A program made the position numbers and the translations under genes. Of a stretch of DNA of 64,000 nt, positions 16,986-27,114 are shown in pieces (position 1 is the stretch's first letter; each line of letters begins with the position of its first letter). The notes below the pieces were generated by a model that had not been told where the DNA came from, ran no database searches, and saw only the letters and a program-made list of their open reading frames with translations. The DNA comes from Geothrix fuzhouensis (GTDB lineage Bacteria; Acidobacteriota; Holophagae; Holophagales; Holophagaceae): assembly GCF_024609325.1 (NCBI RefSeq), contig NZ_JANHMQ010000002.1:124001-188000 (forward strand), read 5' to 3'.

Positions 16986-18310
16986 CAGGGATGGCCTGGA
17001 CCCCCGATTCCTGGCGCGGCCTGCCCGCCGCTCAGCAGCCACGCTACCGCGACGTCGCCGCCGTGGAGGCCGCCCTCACCGAGTTGCGGGAGTTGCCGCC
17101 CCTGGTGGTGGCCGAGGAGGTGGACCACCTGCGCAGCCTGATCGCCGAGGCCGCGGCAGGAAAGCGCTTCCTCCTCCAGGGCGGCGACTGCGCCGAGGCC
17201 TTCGACGACTGCCGCGGCGCCATCATCCAGGACAAGCTTCGGGTTCTGCTTCAGATGTCCGTGCTCATCACCCACGGCGGGCGCACGGGCGTCATCCACC
17301 TGGGCCGCATCGCGGGTCAGTACGCCAAGCCCCGCAGCGGCGATACGGAAATGGTGGAAGGTCGCCGGGTGCCGGTCTACCGCGGCGACCTCATCAACGG
17401 CGTGGCCCTGGACCAGCGCGAGGCCGATCCCCAGCGCCTGCTGGAGGCCTACCACCGTGCCGCCGCCACCTTGAATCACCTGCGGGCCCTGGTGGCTGGC
17501 GGCTTCGCCGACCTGCACAACCCCGAGCACTGGGAACTGCCCTGGAGCCGGGAGGACGCCGGCCACTACCTGGAGACGCTGGATCAGGTACGGGCCTCCC
17601 TCGACTTCGTGCAGTGCCTGGGCGGTCTGCCCGAGCACCTCCGCACCGGTGAGCTGTTCACCAGCCACGAGGCCCTGCACCTGCCTTTCGAGACGGCGCT
17701 GACCCGCTGGGTGCCGGAGAAGTCGGCCCACTACAACCTGGGGGCGCACTTCCTCTGGATCGGCGAGCGGACCCGCCAGCTGGACGGCGCCCACCTGGAG
17801 TACATCCGCGGCCTGGCGAACCCCATCGGCCTCAAGGTGGGCCCCACCATGACGCCCGACGACCTGCGCACCACCCTGGCGAAGCTGGATCCCCAGCGCC
17901 AGCCGGGCCGCCTCACCCTCATCACGCGCTTCGGCGCGGGCAAGGCCGGCCGCGTCCTCCCCGCCCTGATCGAAACGGCCCGGGCCGAGGGCCACCCCGT
18001 GCTGTGGAGCTGCGATCCCATGCACGGCAACGGGCGCACGACCGCGGGAGGCGTGAAGACCCGGGCTTTCGGCGACATCCTTCAGGAGCTGCGGGAAGTG
18101 GCCGACCTCCACCGTAACCACGGGTCGAGGCTGCGGGCGGTCCACTTCGAACTCACCGGCGAGCCCGTCACCGAGTGCACCGGCGGCGTCGAAGGACTCG
18201 ACGAAGCGGGCCTCCACGCAGCCTACCGCAGCGGCTGCGATCCCCGCCTCAACCGCAGCCAGAGCCTGGAGATGGCTTTTCTGATCGCTCAGATGATGCG
18301 GCGGCCCTGA
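16982..18310 (+). CDS. aroG: 3-deoxy-7-phosphoheptulonate synthase, class II
   Basis: The 442-residue protein is a class II (plant/mycobacterial type) DAHP synthase condensing PEP and erythrose 4-phosphate, the first shikimate step. Family blocks are clear: FLLQGGDCAEAF near residue 65, GRIAGQYAKPRSG, LYTSHEALHLPFE-like FTSHEALHLPFETAL, GLANPIGLKVGPTM, LITRFGAGKAGRVLPALI, WSCDPMHGN and HFELTGEPVTECTGG. The start ATG overlaps the pheA stop by four bases. Placement after pheA suggests that the phenylalanine attenuator also controls entry into the pathway. Length is typical. Confidence 0.95.
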   Translation: MTGMAWTPDSWRGLPAAQQPRYRDVAAVEAALTELRELPPLVVAEEVDHLRSLIAEAAAGKRFLLQGGDCAEAFDDCRGAIIQDKLRVLLQMSVLITHGGRTGVIHLGRIAGQYAKPRSGDTEMVEGRRVPVYRGDLINGVALDQREADPQRLLEAYHRAAATLNHLRALVAGGFADLHNPEHWELPWSREDAGHYLETLDQVRASLDFVQCLGGLPEHLRTGELFTSHEALHLPFETALTRWVPEKSAHYNLGAHFLWIGERTRQLDGAHLEYIRGLANPIGLKVGPTMTPDDLRTTLAKLDPQRQPGRLTLITRFGAGKAGRVLPALIETARAEGHPVLWSCDPMHGNGRTTAGGVKTRAFGDILQELREVADLHRNHGSRLRAVHFELTGEPVTECTGGVEGLDEAGLHAAYRSGCDPRLNRSQSLEMAFLIAQMMRRP

Positions 18311-19297
18311 CTACTCTCGGACGCTCCACGCCATCTGGTTCCGGTAGTCCGTCACGAAGGCCTTCTTCTCGGCGGAGTAGTTGCAGCCGCCGCCGGTGGT
18401 GGCGGGGCCTACGGCGACGAGGCCGAGGTCGATGGTGGGGGGAAAGGCCTTCAGGGCGCGGTCCACGGCCTCCTGGGCGGAGAGCCCCTGGGCCAACAGG
18501 TCGTAAGTGGCCTTGGCCACCAGGTGCTTGATGATGTCCTCGCCGTTGCCGGTGCAGGCTACGGCGCCCTTGGGGCCGGCGTAGATGCCCGCGCCGAACA
18601 TGGGCACGTCGCCCACGCGGCCGTAGAAGGTGATGGTGGTGCCGCCGGTGCTGATGGCCGCGGCGAAATTCCCCTTCGCGTCGCGGGTGACACAGCCCAC
18701 GGTGTCGGGTGAGCCGAGCGCCTCCTTCAGGGGTGTGGGGAAGTTCCAGGCCTTCTTCCAGTCGTAGCGCTTCCATGCTTCAAGCTGGCGGGGGTCGGAA
18801 CCCTTGAGGATGGCCTGCACGCGCTGGAAGCGGGCCTTGTTCTCGGCGCAGGTGGGGTCGTAGTCGGGGAAGCCCATGGCGCGGGCGAAGCGCGTGGCGC
18901 CGTCGCCCACGATGAGGAGGTGAGGCGTGTCCATGACCTTGCGGGCCACGAGGACGGGGTTTTTCACGCGCTCGATGGCGGCCACGGCGCCGAAGCCGCC
19001 GGTGGTGCCGTCCATGCAGGCGGCGTCCATCTGGATGGTCCTGCCGTCGAGGCGGAGGTTGGCGCCGGTGCCCGCGTTGAAGCGGGGATCGTTCTCCAGT
19101 AACACGACGCCGGCCAAGGCGGCCTCCAGGGCGCTGCCGCCGGCTTTCAGGGTGGCCAGGGCCTTCACCGCGGCCGGGTCCGTCCCGTCCATGCGGGCGC
19201 GGGGGCTGCCGGCGCCACCATGGACCACGGCGGCGGGCGGGGCAGCACCGAGGAAGGTGGCCAAGAGCAGGGAGGCGAGGAGCTGTCGGGTGTGCAT
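18311..19297 (-). CDS. Isoaspartyl peptidase / N4-(beta-N-acetylglucosaminyl)-L-asparaginase family Ntn hydrolase
   Basis: The 328-residue precursor has a signal peptide (residues 1-19, cleavage near GAAPPA) and the plant-type asparaginase/aspartylglucosaminidase fold (peptidase family T2). The autocleavage nucleophile is Thr199 in GSPDTVGCVTRD, followed by the STGGTTITFYGRVGDVPMFGAGIYA block that shapes the active site. The N-terminal VVHGGAG motif is also typical. Members hydrolyse isoaspartyl dipeptides, asparagine or GlcNAc-Asn, and the exact substrate cannot be fixed here. The stop codon abuts the convergent aroG stop. Export suggests periplasmic nutrient or peptide repair use (inference). 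Confidence 0.9.
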   Translation of the reverse strand: MHTRQLLASLLLATFLGAAPPAAVVHGGAGSPRARMDGTDPAAVKALATLKAGGSALEAALAGVVLLENDPRFNAGTGANLRLDGRTIQMDAACMDGTTGGFGAVAAIERVKNPVLVARKVMDTPHLLIVGDGATRFARAMGFPDYDPTCAENKARFQRVQAILKGSDPRQLEAWKRYDWKKAWNFPTPLKEALGSPDTVGCVTRDAKGNFAAAISTGGTTITFYGRVGDVPMFGAGIYAGPKGAVACTGNGEDIIKHLVAKATYDLLAQGLSAQEAVDRALKAFPPTIDLGLVAVGPATTGGGCNYSAEKKAFVTDYRNQMAWSVRE

Positions 19298-19306
19298 GAG
19301 GGAATC

Positions 19307-20311
19307 CTACCCCCCGATGCGGGACATCTCCACCTTGGGCAGGTTCGGCGTGGCGGCATGCCGGAGTTCAGAATAGTGGTCGTCCCGCCGCTTCCAGTGG
19401 AAAGCCAGCAGGGAGGCGAGGCTCGCGTCCGTGTGCCCGCCGCGGAGGAAGCTCCGGAGGTCCAGGCTCTGGCCTGCAAAGAGGCAGGTGTAAAGCCGGC
19501 CCTCGGCGGACAGTCGCGCCCGATCGCAGCCTCGGCAGAAAGGGGCCGTGACGGAGGCGATGAGGCCCACTTCGCCCTTGCCATCCCGGTAGCGCCAGGT
19601 CCGGGCCACCGCACCGGCCCCGTTGACCTGAGGCTCGAGGGGCCACCGGGATTCGAGAATCTGACGCACTTGGGCGGCTGGAACCACAGCTTCCATCTGC
19701 CAGCCATTGGTGGTGCCCACATCCATGAACTCGATGAAGCGCAAGGTGTGACCGCCCTCCCGAGCGAAGGCGGCGAGGTCGAGAATCTCGTCATCGTTCA
19801 CGCCGCGCTTGAGGACGCAGTTGAGTTTGAGGGAGTCGAACCCCGCGGCTCGCGCGGCCTCCAGCCCCGAAAGCACGCGCTCCAGAGGCAGGTCCGTGTC
19901 GCTGATGGCCCGGAAGCGCTCAGGGCGGAGGGTATCGAGGCTCATGGTGAGCCGCCGGAGGCCCGCGGCCTTCAGCGCGGGGGCCTGCTCGGTCAGGAGG
20001 GCCCCGTTGGTGGTGAGGGCCAGGTCGTCGAGGCCGGGCACCTCGGCGAGCATCCTCACCAGGGCGGGCAGCTCCCGGCGCATGAGGGGCTCACCCCCGG
20101 TGAGGCGGATCTTGGTGACGCCGAGGCCGGTGAAAACCCGCGCCAGCCGCGTGATCTCCTCGAAGCTGAGCAGGGCCTCCCGGGGCAGGAAGGTGTAGTC
20201 CGGTCCGAAGACATCTTTGGGCATGCAGTAGGTGCAGCGGAAGTTGCATCGGTCGGTGACCGAAATGCGCAGCGCCTTGAGGGGGCGGCCCAGGGTGTCA
20301 CGAGGCTCCAT
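19307..20311 (-). CDS. moaA: GTP 3',8-cyclase (molybdenum cofactor biosynthesis)
   Basis: The 334-residue radical SAM enzyme starts molybdopterin synthesis from GTP. The SAM-binding cluster motif is CNFRCTYC near residue 22, with RLTGGEPLMRREL following. The second [4Fe-4S] site that binds substrate is CRGCDRARLSAEGRLYTC near residue 265. The C-terminus ends in Gly-Gly (SRIGG), the conserved tail that reaches into the active site in MoaA. No other moa gene is adjacent, although a ThiF/MoeB-like enzyme is at 42404. It is divergent from the gene at 20371 with a very short shared promoter gap. Confidence 0.96.
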   Translation of the reverse strand: MEPRDTLGRPLKALRISVTDRCNFRCTYCMPKDVFGPDYTFLPREALLSFEEITRLARVFTGLGVTKIRLTGGEPLMRRELPALVRMLAEVPGLDDLALTTNGALLTEQAPALKAAGLRRLTMSLDTLRPERFRAISDTDLPLERVLSGLEAARAAGFDSLKLNCVLKRGVNDDEILDLAAFAREGGHTLRFIEFMDVGTTNGWQMEAVVPAAQVRQILESRWPLEPQVNGAGAVARTWRYRDGKGEVGLIASVTAPFCRGCDRARLSAEGRLYTCLFAGQSLDLRSFLRGGHTDASLASLLAFHWKRRDDHYSELRHAATPNLPKVEMSRIGG

Positions 20312-20370
20312 TCCCCAAGCATAATTTCATTTACTGCGTCAGAATGGACTGTTTGATTGGACCGCTGAAA

Positions 20371-21615
20371 ATGGGCTTTTTTGATCGATTCCGCTCCCGC
20401 GCCGACGAAGCGCCCCTCCCAGGGCTTGCCGCCTTGCTGGAAGCCCGGGGCCTGCCGGCCGCGGTGCCGGGGCTGGCCCCCCTGTTTCCGGCCTTTGATG
20501 CCCACCGGAGGGTCGAGGAGCGTGAGGCCTGGGCGGATGCGGTGGCGGACGTGCATCGCCAGGGGCTGCCCATACCAGAGCCCTGGATCGACGCCCAGGA
20601 CCACCTGCTGCCCGAACTGGTGCCCACCTGGCAGGCCGAGCGCGAGGGCCGCTGGAGTCGGAACTTCATCGACGGGCTGAGCCAGCGCATCCGCGTCGGC
20701 GACGTGGTGATGCCAGCGGCTTGGCTGAAGCTGTGGGACCAGTCCGCCGACGATGTGCTGGACCTGGCCCTGGAGCACCTGCGCCGGCGTAGCGAAGGCG
20801 CCTTCGTGCGGCTGCCTTCGGGCATCTACCGCGGCCCGTGGCGCGATGGGGCCGATGCGGCCCGCCTGCTGCTGCCGGAGCTCTGGCACGGCCTCTTCAA
20901 GGACCAGCATCCCTTCCTCGCCATCCCCGCGGCAGACACCCTGCTGGCGGCGCCCCAGATCCTGCTGCCCAAGCTCATGGAAGAGGTGGGCCGTTCCATT
21001 CAGGCCGATGGCCCTGCGCTCCAACTCGCCGTGCTGGAACGCATCGAGGACAAGCTGGTGACGGCCCGACTCCAGGATCCCCATCCCATGTCCGCGCCCC
21101 AGCGGGAACTCAAGCACATGGACCTCCTGGAGGCTCTGCGCACCCAGGAGAAGGATCTCGATCCCGGCCTGGGTCGTCCGGCCCCGGTCCTCATGGTGAA
21201 GACCGCCCAGGGCAAGCCGCTCATCATGGCCACCTGGGCGGCCGGGGCGCCCGTTCTGCTTCCCGAGGCGGATCTTATTGCCTTCGCCGACCAGGAGGGT
21301 GCGCCGCTGGGCATCTTCTGGCGCCAGTCCCTGCCCCGCATCAACGAGCTGCGCGGCGAGGGTGTGGCCATCTGGGGCCCCCGCCGGGTGCGCTACGAGG
21401 GGTTCCCCACGGCCGAGCAACTGGCCCGCCTGGAACAGTTCGCCACCGCCGAGCAAATGAAGGCCCTCCAAGCCCAGCCCGGTGCCCAACCAGGCGCCCG
21501 GCCCGCTGCCCCGAAGGCGGCGGCCCCCGCTGGCACTCCCTTCAGGGCCCAGGAGGCGGCACCGCTGCCCAGGCACCTGCGGGGCGCTGGGTTGGGTGTT
21601 CAGGATAAGGAGTGA
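20371..21615 (+). CDS. Hypothetical protein, about 414 residues
   Basis: The frame is open from 20344, but I prefer ATG 20371 because it begins MGFFDRFRSRADE, a common style of N-terminus for cytosolic proteins, and leaves room for the moaA promoter. No strong ribosome binding site decides between them. The product is soluble, rich in Leu, Ala and Pro. It contains a repeated alternation of helical and beta segments and a Pro/Ala-rich tail (residues about 370-410). I do not recognise a family with confidence. The downstream protease gene starts within its stop codon (TGATG), so the two are translationally coupled. Confidence 0.75.
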   Translation: MGFFDRFRSRADEAPLPGLAALLEARGLPAAVPGLAPLFPAFDAHRRVEEREAWADAVADVHRQGLPIPEPWIDAQDHLLPELVPTWQAEREGRWSRNFIDGLSQRIRVGDVVMPAAWLKLWDQSADDVLDLALEHLRRRSEGAFVRLPSGIYRGPWRDGADAARLLLPELWHGLFKDQHPFLAIPAADTLLAAPQILLPKLMEEVGRSIQADGPALQLAVLERIEDKLVTARLQDPHPMSAPQRELKHMDLLEALRTQEKDLDPGLGRPAPVLMVKTAQGKPLIMATWAAGAPVLLPEADLIAFADQEGAPLGIFWRQSLPRINELRGEGVAIWGPRRVRYEGFPTAEQLARLEQFATAEQMKALQAQPGAQPGARPAAPKAAAPAGTPFRAQEAAPLPRHLRGAGLGVQDKE

Positions 21616-22973
21616 TGCTGCCTGGGTGGCCGCTGCTTCTGATGCTTCAGAGCGCACCACCCCCGGTGATGGCTTCTCCGCAGTCGCGGGCTCAGGCTTC
21701 CGTGCTGCTGGTTCGCGGTCGGAAGGGCAAAACCCGCGGCCAGCAGGGCAGTGGCGTGGTCATTGCGCCGAACCTGGTGGCCACCAATGCCCATGTGGTC
21801 GAGGGCACCCAGGAGATCACCGTGCGGCAGGGGCCACGGACCTGGTTAAGTTCTGAAGCACGGATGGACTGGAGCCACGACCTCTGCCTGCTCACCGTGC
21901 CAGGGCTGACCGCGCCGGTGGCCGTCCTGGCGCCAGTACCGCGAGAACCCGGCCAGACCGTGATGGCGATTGGCTTTCCGGGAGGTCGGGGCCCCGTGGT
22001 GTCCAGGGGACGCTTGCGGGGCCATTGGCATTACGGGGACAGCAGGTTGTTCCAGAGCGACACCGCGATCCTGCCTGGGAGCAGTGGGGGTGGTCTGTTT
22101 GATGACCAGGGCCGGCTGCTGGGGCTGACCACCAGAATCTTGACTTCCGGGCCAAGGTTGACCTTTTCCGTACCGGCGGCTGCGGTTCAAGCCATGGCCC
22201 AGCGATCCGACGGCGGCGGGGACCGACCCTCGGATTGGGTTCCGGTGGGTGGTGGCCCGGACCTGCTGGAAAGGCTGGCAGCGGATCCGCGGAACTGGCC
22301 TGCCTGGGAGATCGCGGCCCGCCAGTGGGTGCTCGACCTGCCCCAGGACGAAGATGCGTGGCGGGCCCTCGGTCTGGCGCTCGACGCTTCTACCCGGATT
22401 TCGACCGGGGCCCCGCCAGGGGCGGCGGCCGAGGCTCTCGCCGAGGGCGTGGAGGCGTACCGGCAGTCCCTTTCCCTGCGGCGCGAGGCCAAGACCTGGA
22501 ACAACCTTGGCGTGTCCCTGGATCTGCTCAATCGGTACGATGAAGCCGAGCGGGCTTTCAAGGAGGCTCTGGCCATGGAACCTGACTACGGCCTGGCTTG
22601 GCTGAACCTGGGCAGCACCCGGTTGAACGCAGGGCGTCATGCCGCCGCGGTAGAAGCCCTTGAGAAGGGACTCAGCCTCCGCCCGGACGAGGCCAGCGGC
22701 TGGGCGAGGCTGGCGCATTGCCAGCGCCGGTTGGGCCAGCGTGAGGCCGCGGCGGCGACGATGCAGATCGCCCTCCGGTACCGACCTTTGAGTGCGGAAG
22801 GGTGGCTGGATTTTGGCCTTCTGCTGGTGGATATGGCCCGCCTGACGGAGGCCCGGGAAGTGCATGGGAGGCTGGTGGCGATGGACCCGGAGCGGGCCGC
22901 CCGCCTCCAGGCTTCGCTGAACCGGGACCGGGTGATCCATGCCGGCGCCGGCGGGAAGAAGCGCCGGCGCTGA
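21615..22973 (+). CDS. Secreted trypsin-like serine protease with C-terminal TPR repeats
   Basis: The 452-residue protein has a short signal peptide (LPGWPLLLMLQSAPPPVMA) and an S1/HtrA-like protease domain. The triad is His in TNAHVVEG, Asp in SHDLCLLTV and Ser in LPGSSGGGLFD. In place of the PDZ domains of DegP there are tetratricopeptide repeats over about residues 255-430 (TWNNLGVSLDLLNRYDEAERAFKEAL and the following units). It probably acts in the periplasm, with the TPRs selecting partners. The upstream gene overlaps it by one base. The final residues are basic (KKRRR). Domain call is firm; substrates are unknown. Confidence 0.88.
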   Translation: MLPGWPLLLMLQSAPPPVMASPQSRAQASVLLVRGRKGKTRGQQGSGVVIAPNLVATNAHVVEGTQEITVRQGPRTWLSSEARMDWSHDLCLLTVPGLTAPVAVLAPVPREPGQTVMAIGFPGGRGPVVSRGRLRGHWHYGDSRLFQSDTAILPGSSGGGLFDDQGRLLGLTTRILTSGPRLTFSVPAAAVQAMAQRSDGGGDRPSDWVPVGGGPDLLERLAADPRNWPAWEIAARQWVLDLPQDEDAWRALGLALDASTRISTGAPPGAAAEALAEGVEAYRQSLSLRREAKTWNNLGVSLDLLNRYDEAERAFKEALAMEPDYGLAWLNLGSTRLNAGRHAAAVEALEKGLSLRPDEASGWARLAHCQRRLGQREAAAATMQIALRYRPLSAEGWLDFGLLLVDMARLTEAREVHGRLVAMDPERAARLQASLNRDRVIHAGAGGKKRRR

Positions 22974-22975
22974 TG

Positions 22976-23010
22976 TAAAAACGGCGGCGGCCTTTGAGGA
23001 CCGCCGCCGT
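22976..23010 (-). terminator. Rho-independent terminator of recA
   Basis: ACGGCGGCGG (22981-22990) pairs perfectly with CCGCCGCCGT (23001-23010). Read leftward the stem is followed by TTTTT (22976-22980), so it terminates recA, and it can also serve the convergent protease gene. Confidence 0.85.
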
Positions 23011-23048
23011 CTGCCGACCCCTTCCAAGGGCGCGCAGGTCGAGGTTTC

Positions 23049-24107
<1,059 letters not shown>

Positions 24108-24203
24108 GGGGTCCTCCGGAAGGGGTGCTTTCCAGGATGGATTCAAAAAGCGAAAAAAACAAGAAAATCTTTTCGACCAGGGGCAGGGGCCGGGTCCACC
24201 AGC

Positions 24204-25331
24204 CTAGCGCAGCTTGACATCCCGCCCACGCCAGTGATTCACCCCCCGGAGGCGGTCCACGAAGGCCCAGGCGGTGCCCGCCGCGAAGACCAGGGCATTC
24301 AGGGGCCAGAGGGCCCAAAGCAGGTCCATGGGCCGGCCGGTCATGCGCTGCTGCACGTCCCCCGCCAGGGTCGGCACCAGCAACCAGAGGAGGAGGGCCA
24401 GGCCCGGGTGGCCCGTGAAGGGCAGCCAGAGGGGCGCGAGCACGACCAGCGCCAGGGGTGGCAGGAGCACCGGCAGGAGCCACCAGGCGGGCAGGGCCGC
24501 GGCGTTCTTCCGCATGGCCCGGACCAGCTCGCCCAGGCCGTGGTACATCCGCAGGTGCAGGTCCGGGCCGCCCCGGGCCACGCGGTTCACGAAGCCGGCC
24601 TGCTTCATGCGCCGGGCCAGCAGCATGTCGTCGATGGCCTCGAGAGGCGCCGCCGCGTGGCCCCCGGAGGCCTCGTAGGCCGAGCGCCGGACCAGCGTGA
24701 AGCCCCCTACACCGCAGAAGGCCGGGTGCCGGGGATTTGGCACCTGGTGCGGCGGCACCAGCACCTGGAAGGCCGAGGCCGCCAGGGGAAGCACCACCCG
24801 TTCCGCCGGGCTGACCGCATCCACGCCGGGGATCAGCGCCAGGATGTCGGTGGGCTGGGCCAGGGCGAAGGCCATGGCCCGCCGCAGCAGATCCGGCGCC
24901 GCCTGCACATCGGCATCCGCGAAGAGCAGCCAGGTTGCTGCCTGGGCTTCGGGCTGGCGGGAGGCCAGATCCAGGGCGTGGTTCTTCCCCAGCCAGCCGG
25001 GGGGCAGGAGGTCGTTGCGGAGCACCCGCAGGCGATCAGGATTGGTCCCTTCTCGCGCCTGCAGGATGTCCGTGCTGCCGTCCGTGGAGCCGTCGTCCAC
25101 CACGATGACGCGCAGGGCGGGGTAGTCCTGGGCCAGCCAGGAATCCAGCGCAGCGGGCAGTTCCAGGGCCTCGTCGCGCACGGGGATGCAGAGGCACACG
25201 GAGGGCGGATCGGCCGGCAGGGCGGGATCGGGCGCCAGGGCGGGCAGGCGAGTCCAGTGGCGGCGCAAGAGAATCAGCCCCGCCAGAAGCAGGGCGGTGG
25301 CGGTCCACGCTGTGAGGTCGGTCCAGGGCAT
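24204..25331 (-). CDS. Membrane glycosyltransferase, family 2
   Basis: The 375-residue protein has an N-terminal transmembrane helix, a GT-A domain (LCIPVRDEALELPAALDSWL, the VIVVDDGSTDGSTD nucleotide-sugar motif, FADADV as the DxD, and the acceptor motif EAIDDMLLARRMKQAG) and four or so hydrophobic segments after residue 275. The PPGWLGKNHAL segment resembles hopanoid- or carotenoid-associated GT2 enzymes (HpnB/CrtQ type), but no hopanoid gene is nearby. Product location is the cytoplasmic membrane. It ends 96 bp upstream of the recA start and may be transcribed with it. Confidence 0.85.
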   Translation of the reverse strand: MPWTDLTAWTATALLLAGLILLRRHWTRLPALAPDPALPADPPSVCLCIPVRDEALELPAALDSWLAQDYPALRVIVVDDGSTDGSTDILQAREGTNPDRLRVLRNDLLPPGWLGKNHALDLASRQPEAQAATWLLFADADVQAAPDLLRRAMAFALAQPTDILALIPGVDAVSPAERVVLPLAASAFQVLVPPHQVPNPRHPAFCGVGGFTLVRRSAYEASGGHAAAPLEAIDDMLLARRMKQAGFVNRVARGGPDLHLRMYHGLGELVRAMRKNAAALPAWWLLPVLLPPLALVVLAPLWLPFTGHPGLALLLWLLVPTLAGDVQQRMTGRPMDLLWALWPLNALVFAAGTAWAFVDRLRGVNHWRGRDVKLR

Positions 25332-25399
25332 GCCTCAGGCTAGCCCGAACGGCCGGGTTGGCGGCGTGGGTTAACCTGGGGGGCAACTCCGGGAACGCC

Positions 25400-26032
25400 A
25401 TGGACGACCTCGGCCCATCCACCCCCGTGCTGCGCCGTCTCCGGCGCCCGGAAGATGTGCCTGGGATCCGGGATCTGATGGCCCGCGTCTACCCGCCGCC
25501 CCATGGCCCCGAGGCCGTGTGGTCCGCCGAGAACCTTCTGCGCCACATCGAGCGGTTCCCCGAGGGCCAGATGGTGGTGGAGGTGGGCGAGCGCCTGGTC
25601 GGGACCTCCACCGCCCAACGTGTGCCCCTGGCCGCGGCGCTGGCCCCCCACACCTGGTCCGTGATCACGGGGCGGGGCAGCCTGTCCACCCACGACCCCG
25701 AGGGAGATGCCCTCTACGGTGTGAACATCGCCGTGGACCCCGCCTGGCAGGATCAGGGCATCGGACGGCTCCTCTATCAGGGCCGCATCGACCTGGGCCG
25801 GCGCCTGGGCTGCCGCGCCTTCGTGGCTGGGGCCCGCATCCCCGGCTACCACCTCGTGGCCCACGAGATGAGCCCCGAGGCCTATGTGGAGGCCGTAGTG
25901 GCTGGCCGGATCTTCGATCCCACCCTCTCGAAGCAGCTCCGCGTGGGCTTCCAGGTCCGCGGCGTGCTGCGGGACTATGCTCACGACGTCGAGACTCTGG
26001 GTCACGCGGCCCTCATCGTCATGGAACTCTGA
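25400..26032 (+). CDS. GNAT-family N-acetyltransferase
   Basis: The 210-residue protein has the acetyl-CoA binding segment GVNIAVDPAWQDQGIGRLLYQGRIDLGRRLGC (motif A, Q/R-x-x-G-x-G/A) around residue 115, followed by strand-helix units typical of GNAT enzymes. I start at ATG 25400; an upstream extension to 25358 has no support. It lies 12 bp before a carbon-nitrogen hydrolase gene. In some bacteria the same two domains are fused in one protein (YhcX type), so the pair very likely acts on a common small molecule. The substrate is unknown. Confidence 0.85.
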   Translation: MDDLGPSTPVLRRLRRPEDVPGIRDLMARVYPPPHGPEAVWSAENLLRHIERFPEGQMVVEVGERLVGTSTAQRVPLAAALAPHTWSVITGRGSLSTHDPEGDALYGVNIAVDPAWQDQGIGRLLYQGRIDLGRRLGCRAFVAGARIPGYHLVAHEMSPEAYVEAVVAGRIFDPTLSKQLRVGFQVRGVLRDYAHDVETLGHAALIVMEL

Positions 26033-26044
26033 GGAGACGACGGC

Positions 26045-27010
26045 ATGCGCTTCAAGGCCCCCACCCCGTTCCTGTCCCGCCCGGTGCGGGTCTGCGGCAT
26101 CCAGTACGCCCTGCGCCCCGTGGCGGATTTCGCCGCCTTCGCGGCTCAGGTGGAGAACTACGTGGATGTGGGTGATGACTACGATGCCGATGTCATCGTG
26201 TTCCCCGAGCTGCTGGCGGTCCAGTTGCTGAGCTGCCTGCGGCCCGGCTTCCCTCCGCCGGAAGCCATGCGGGAGCTGGCGGAGCGGTTCACGGTCGACT
26301 TCGAGGGACTGTTCCTCCACCTGTCGCAGAAGTACGACCGCATCCTGGTGGCCGGCACCCATCCGCGCTTCGTGGACGGGAAGCTGCAGAACGTGGCTTC
26401 CATCTTCTTGCCGGGCCATGGGCCCGTGCACCAGCCCAAGCTCCACCTCACCCCCACGGAGCGGAACGTCTGGCACTTCGAGCCGGGCCAGGAGATCCAC
26501 ATCATCGATACGGATTTCGGTCGGATGGGCGTGTCCATCTGCTACGACGTGCAGTTCCCCGAGGTGGCCCGCATCCAGGCCGAGCAGGGCGTCCAGCTCC
26601 TGGTGGTCCCCTACCTGACGGACGACCGGCGCGGCTACAGCCGCGTCACCACCTGCGCCCGGGCCCGAGCCGTGGAAAACCAGATCTACGTGGTCACCGC
26701 GGGCATGGTGGGCAGCCTGCCCCTCATCACGGACCTGACGGCCCAGTACGCCCAGAGCGGCGTCTACACACCCTCGGACTTCCCCTTCCCCATGGATGGC
26801 ATCGCCACCGAGGCCGCCCCGAACTCCGAGATGGTGCTGGTGGGCGACATCGATCTGGCCATCCTCGACCAGACCCGGGCCCGGGGCTCCGTGCTCAACC
26901 ACCAAGACGCCGCGCAGGACGGACTCCACGTGACTTTCGACGGGCGGATCCATGTCCACCACCTGCCCTGGCTGAAGGCGGACGAGGACCTCACGAAATC
27001 CCGGGCCTGA
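26045..27010 (+). CDS. Carbon-nitrogen hydrolase (nitrilase superfamily)
   Basis: The 321-residue protein shows the Glu-Lys-Cys triad of the superfamily: E55 in VFPELLAV, K132 in HQPKLHLTPTE and C166 in GVSICYDVQFPE. The strands around VAGTHPRF and VVPYLTDDRRG complete the alpha-beta-beta-alpha sandwich. These enzymes cleave amides or nitriles, and this branch resembles the hydrolase half of fused GNAT-nitrilase proteins. The ATG follows GAGGAGACG. It is cotranscribed with the GNAT gene. The stretch 27011-27114 after it holds nothing I can support. Confidence 0.9.
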   Translation: MRFKAPTPFLSRPVRVCGIQYALRPVADFAAFAAQVENYVDVGDDYDADVIVFPELLAVQLLSCLRPGFPPPEAMRELAERFTVDFEGLFLHLSQKYDRILVAGTHPRFVDGKLQNVASIFLPGHGPVHQPKLHLTPTERNVWHFEPGQEIHIIDTDFGRMGVSICYDVQFPEVARIQAEQGVQLLVVPYLTDDRRGYSRVTTCARARAVENQIYVVTAGMVGSLPLITDLTAQYAQSGVYTPSDFPFPMDGIATEAAPNSEMVLVGDIDLAILDQTRARGSVLNHQDAAQDGLHVTFDGRIHVHHLPWLKADEDLTKSRA

Positions 27011-27114
27011 CGCCTCAGGCCAGATCGTTCTCCTGAGGACTCCCTCGATCTGCCCGACACCGGCCGAATTCGTCGCCAGGTCCCGGGTCCGTGACAAGCG
27101 GGACACCCGCCCCT

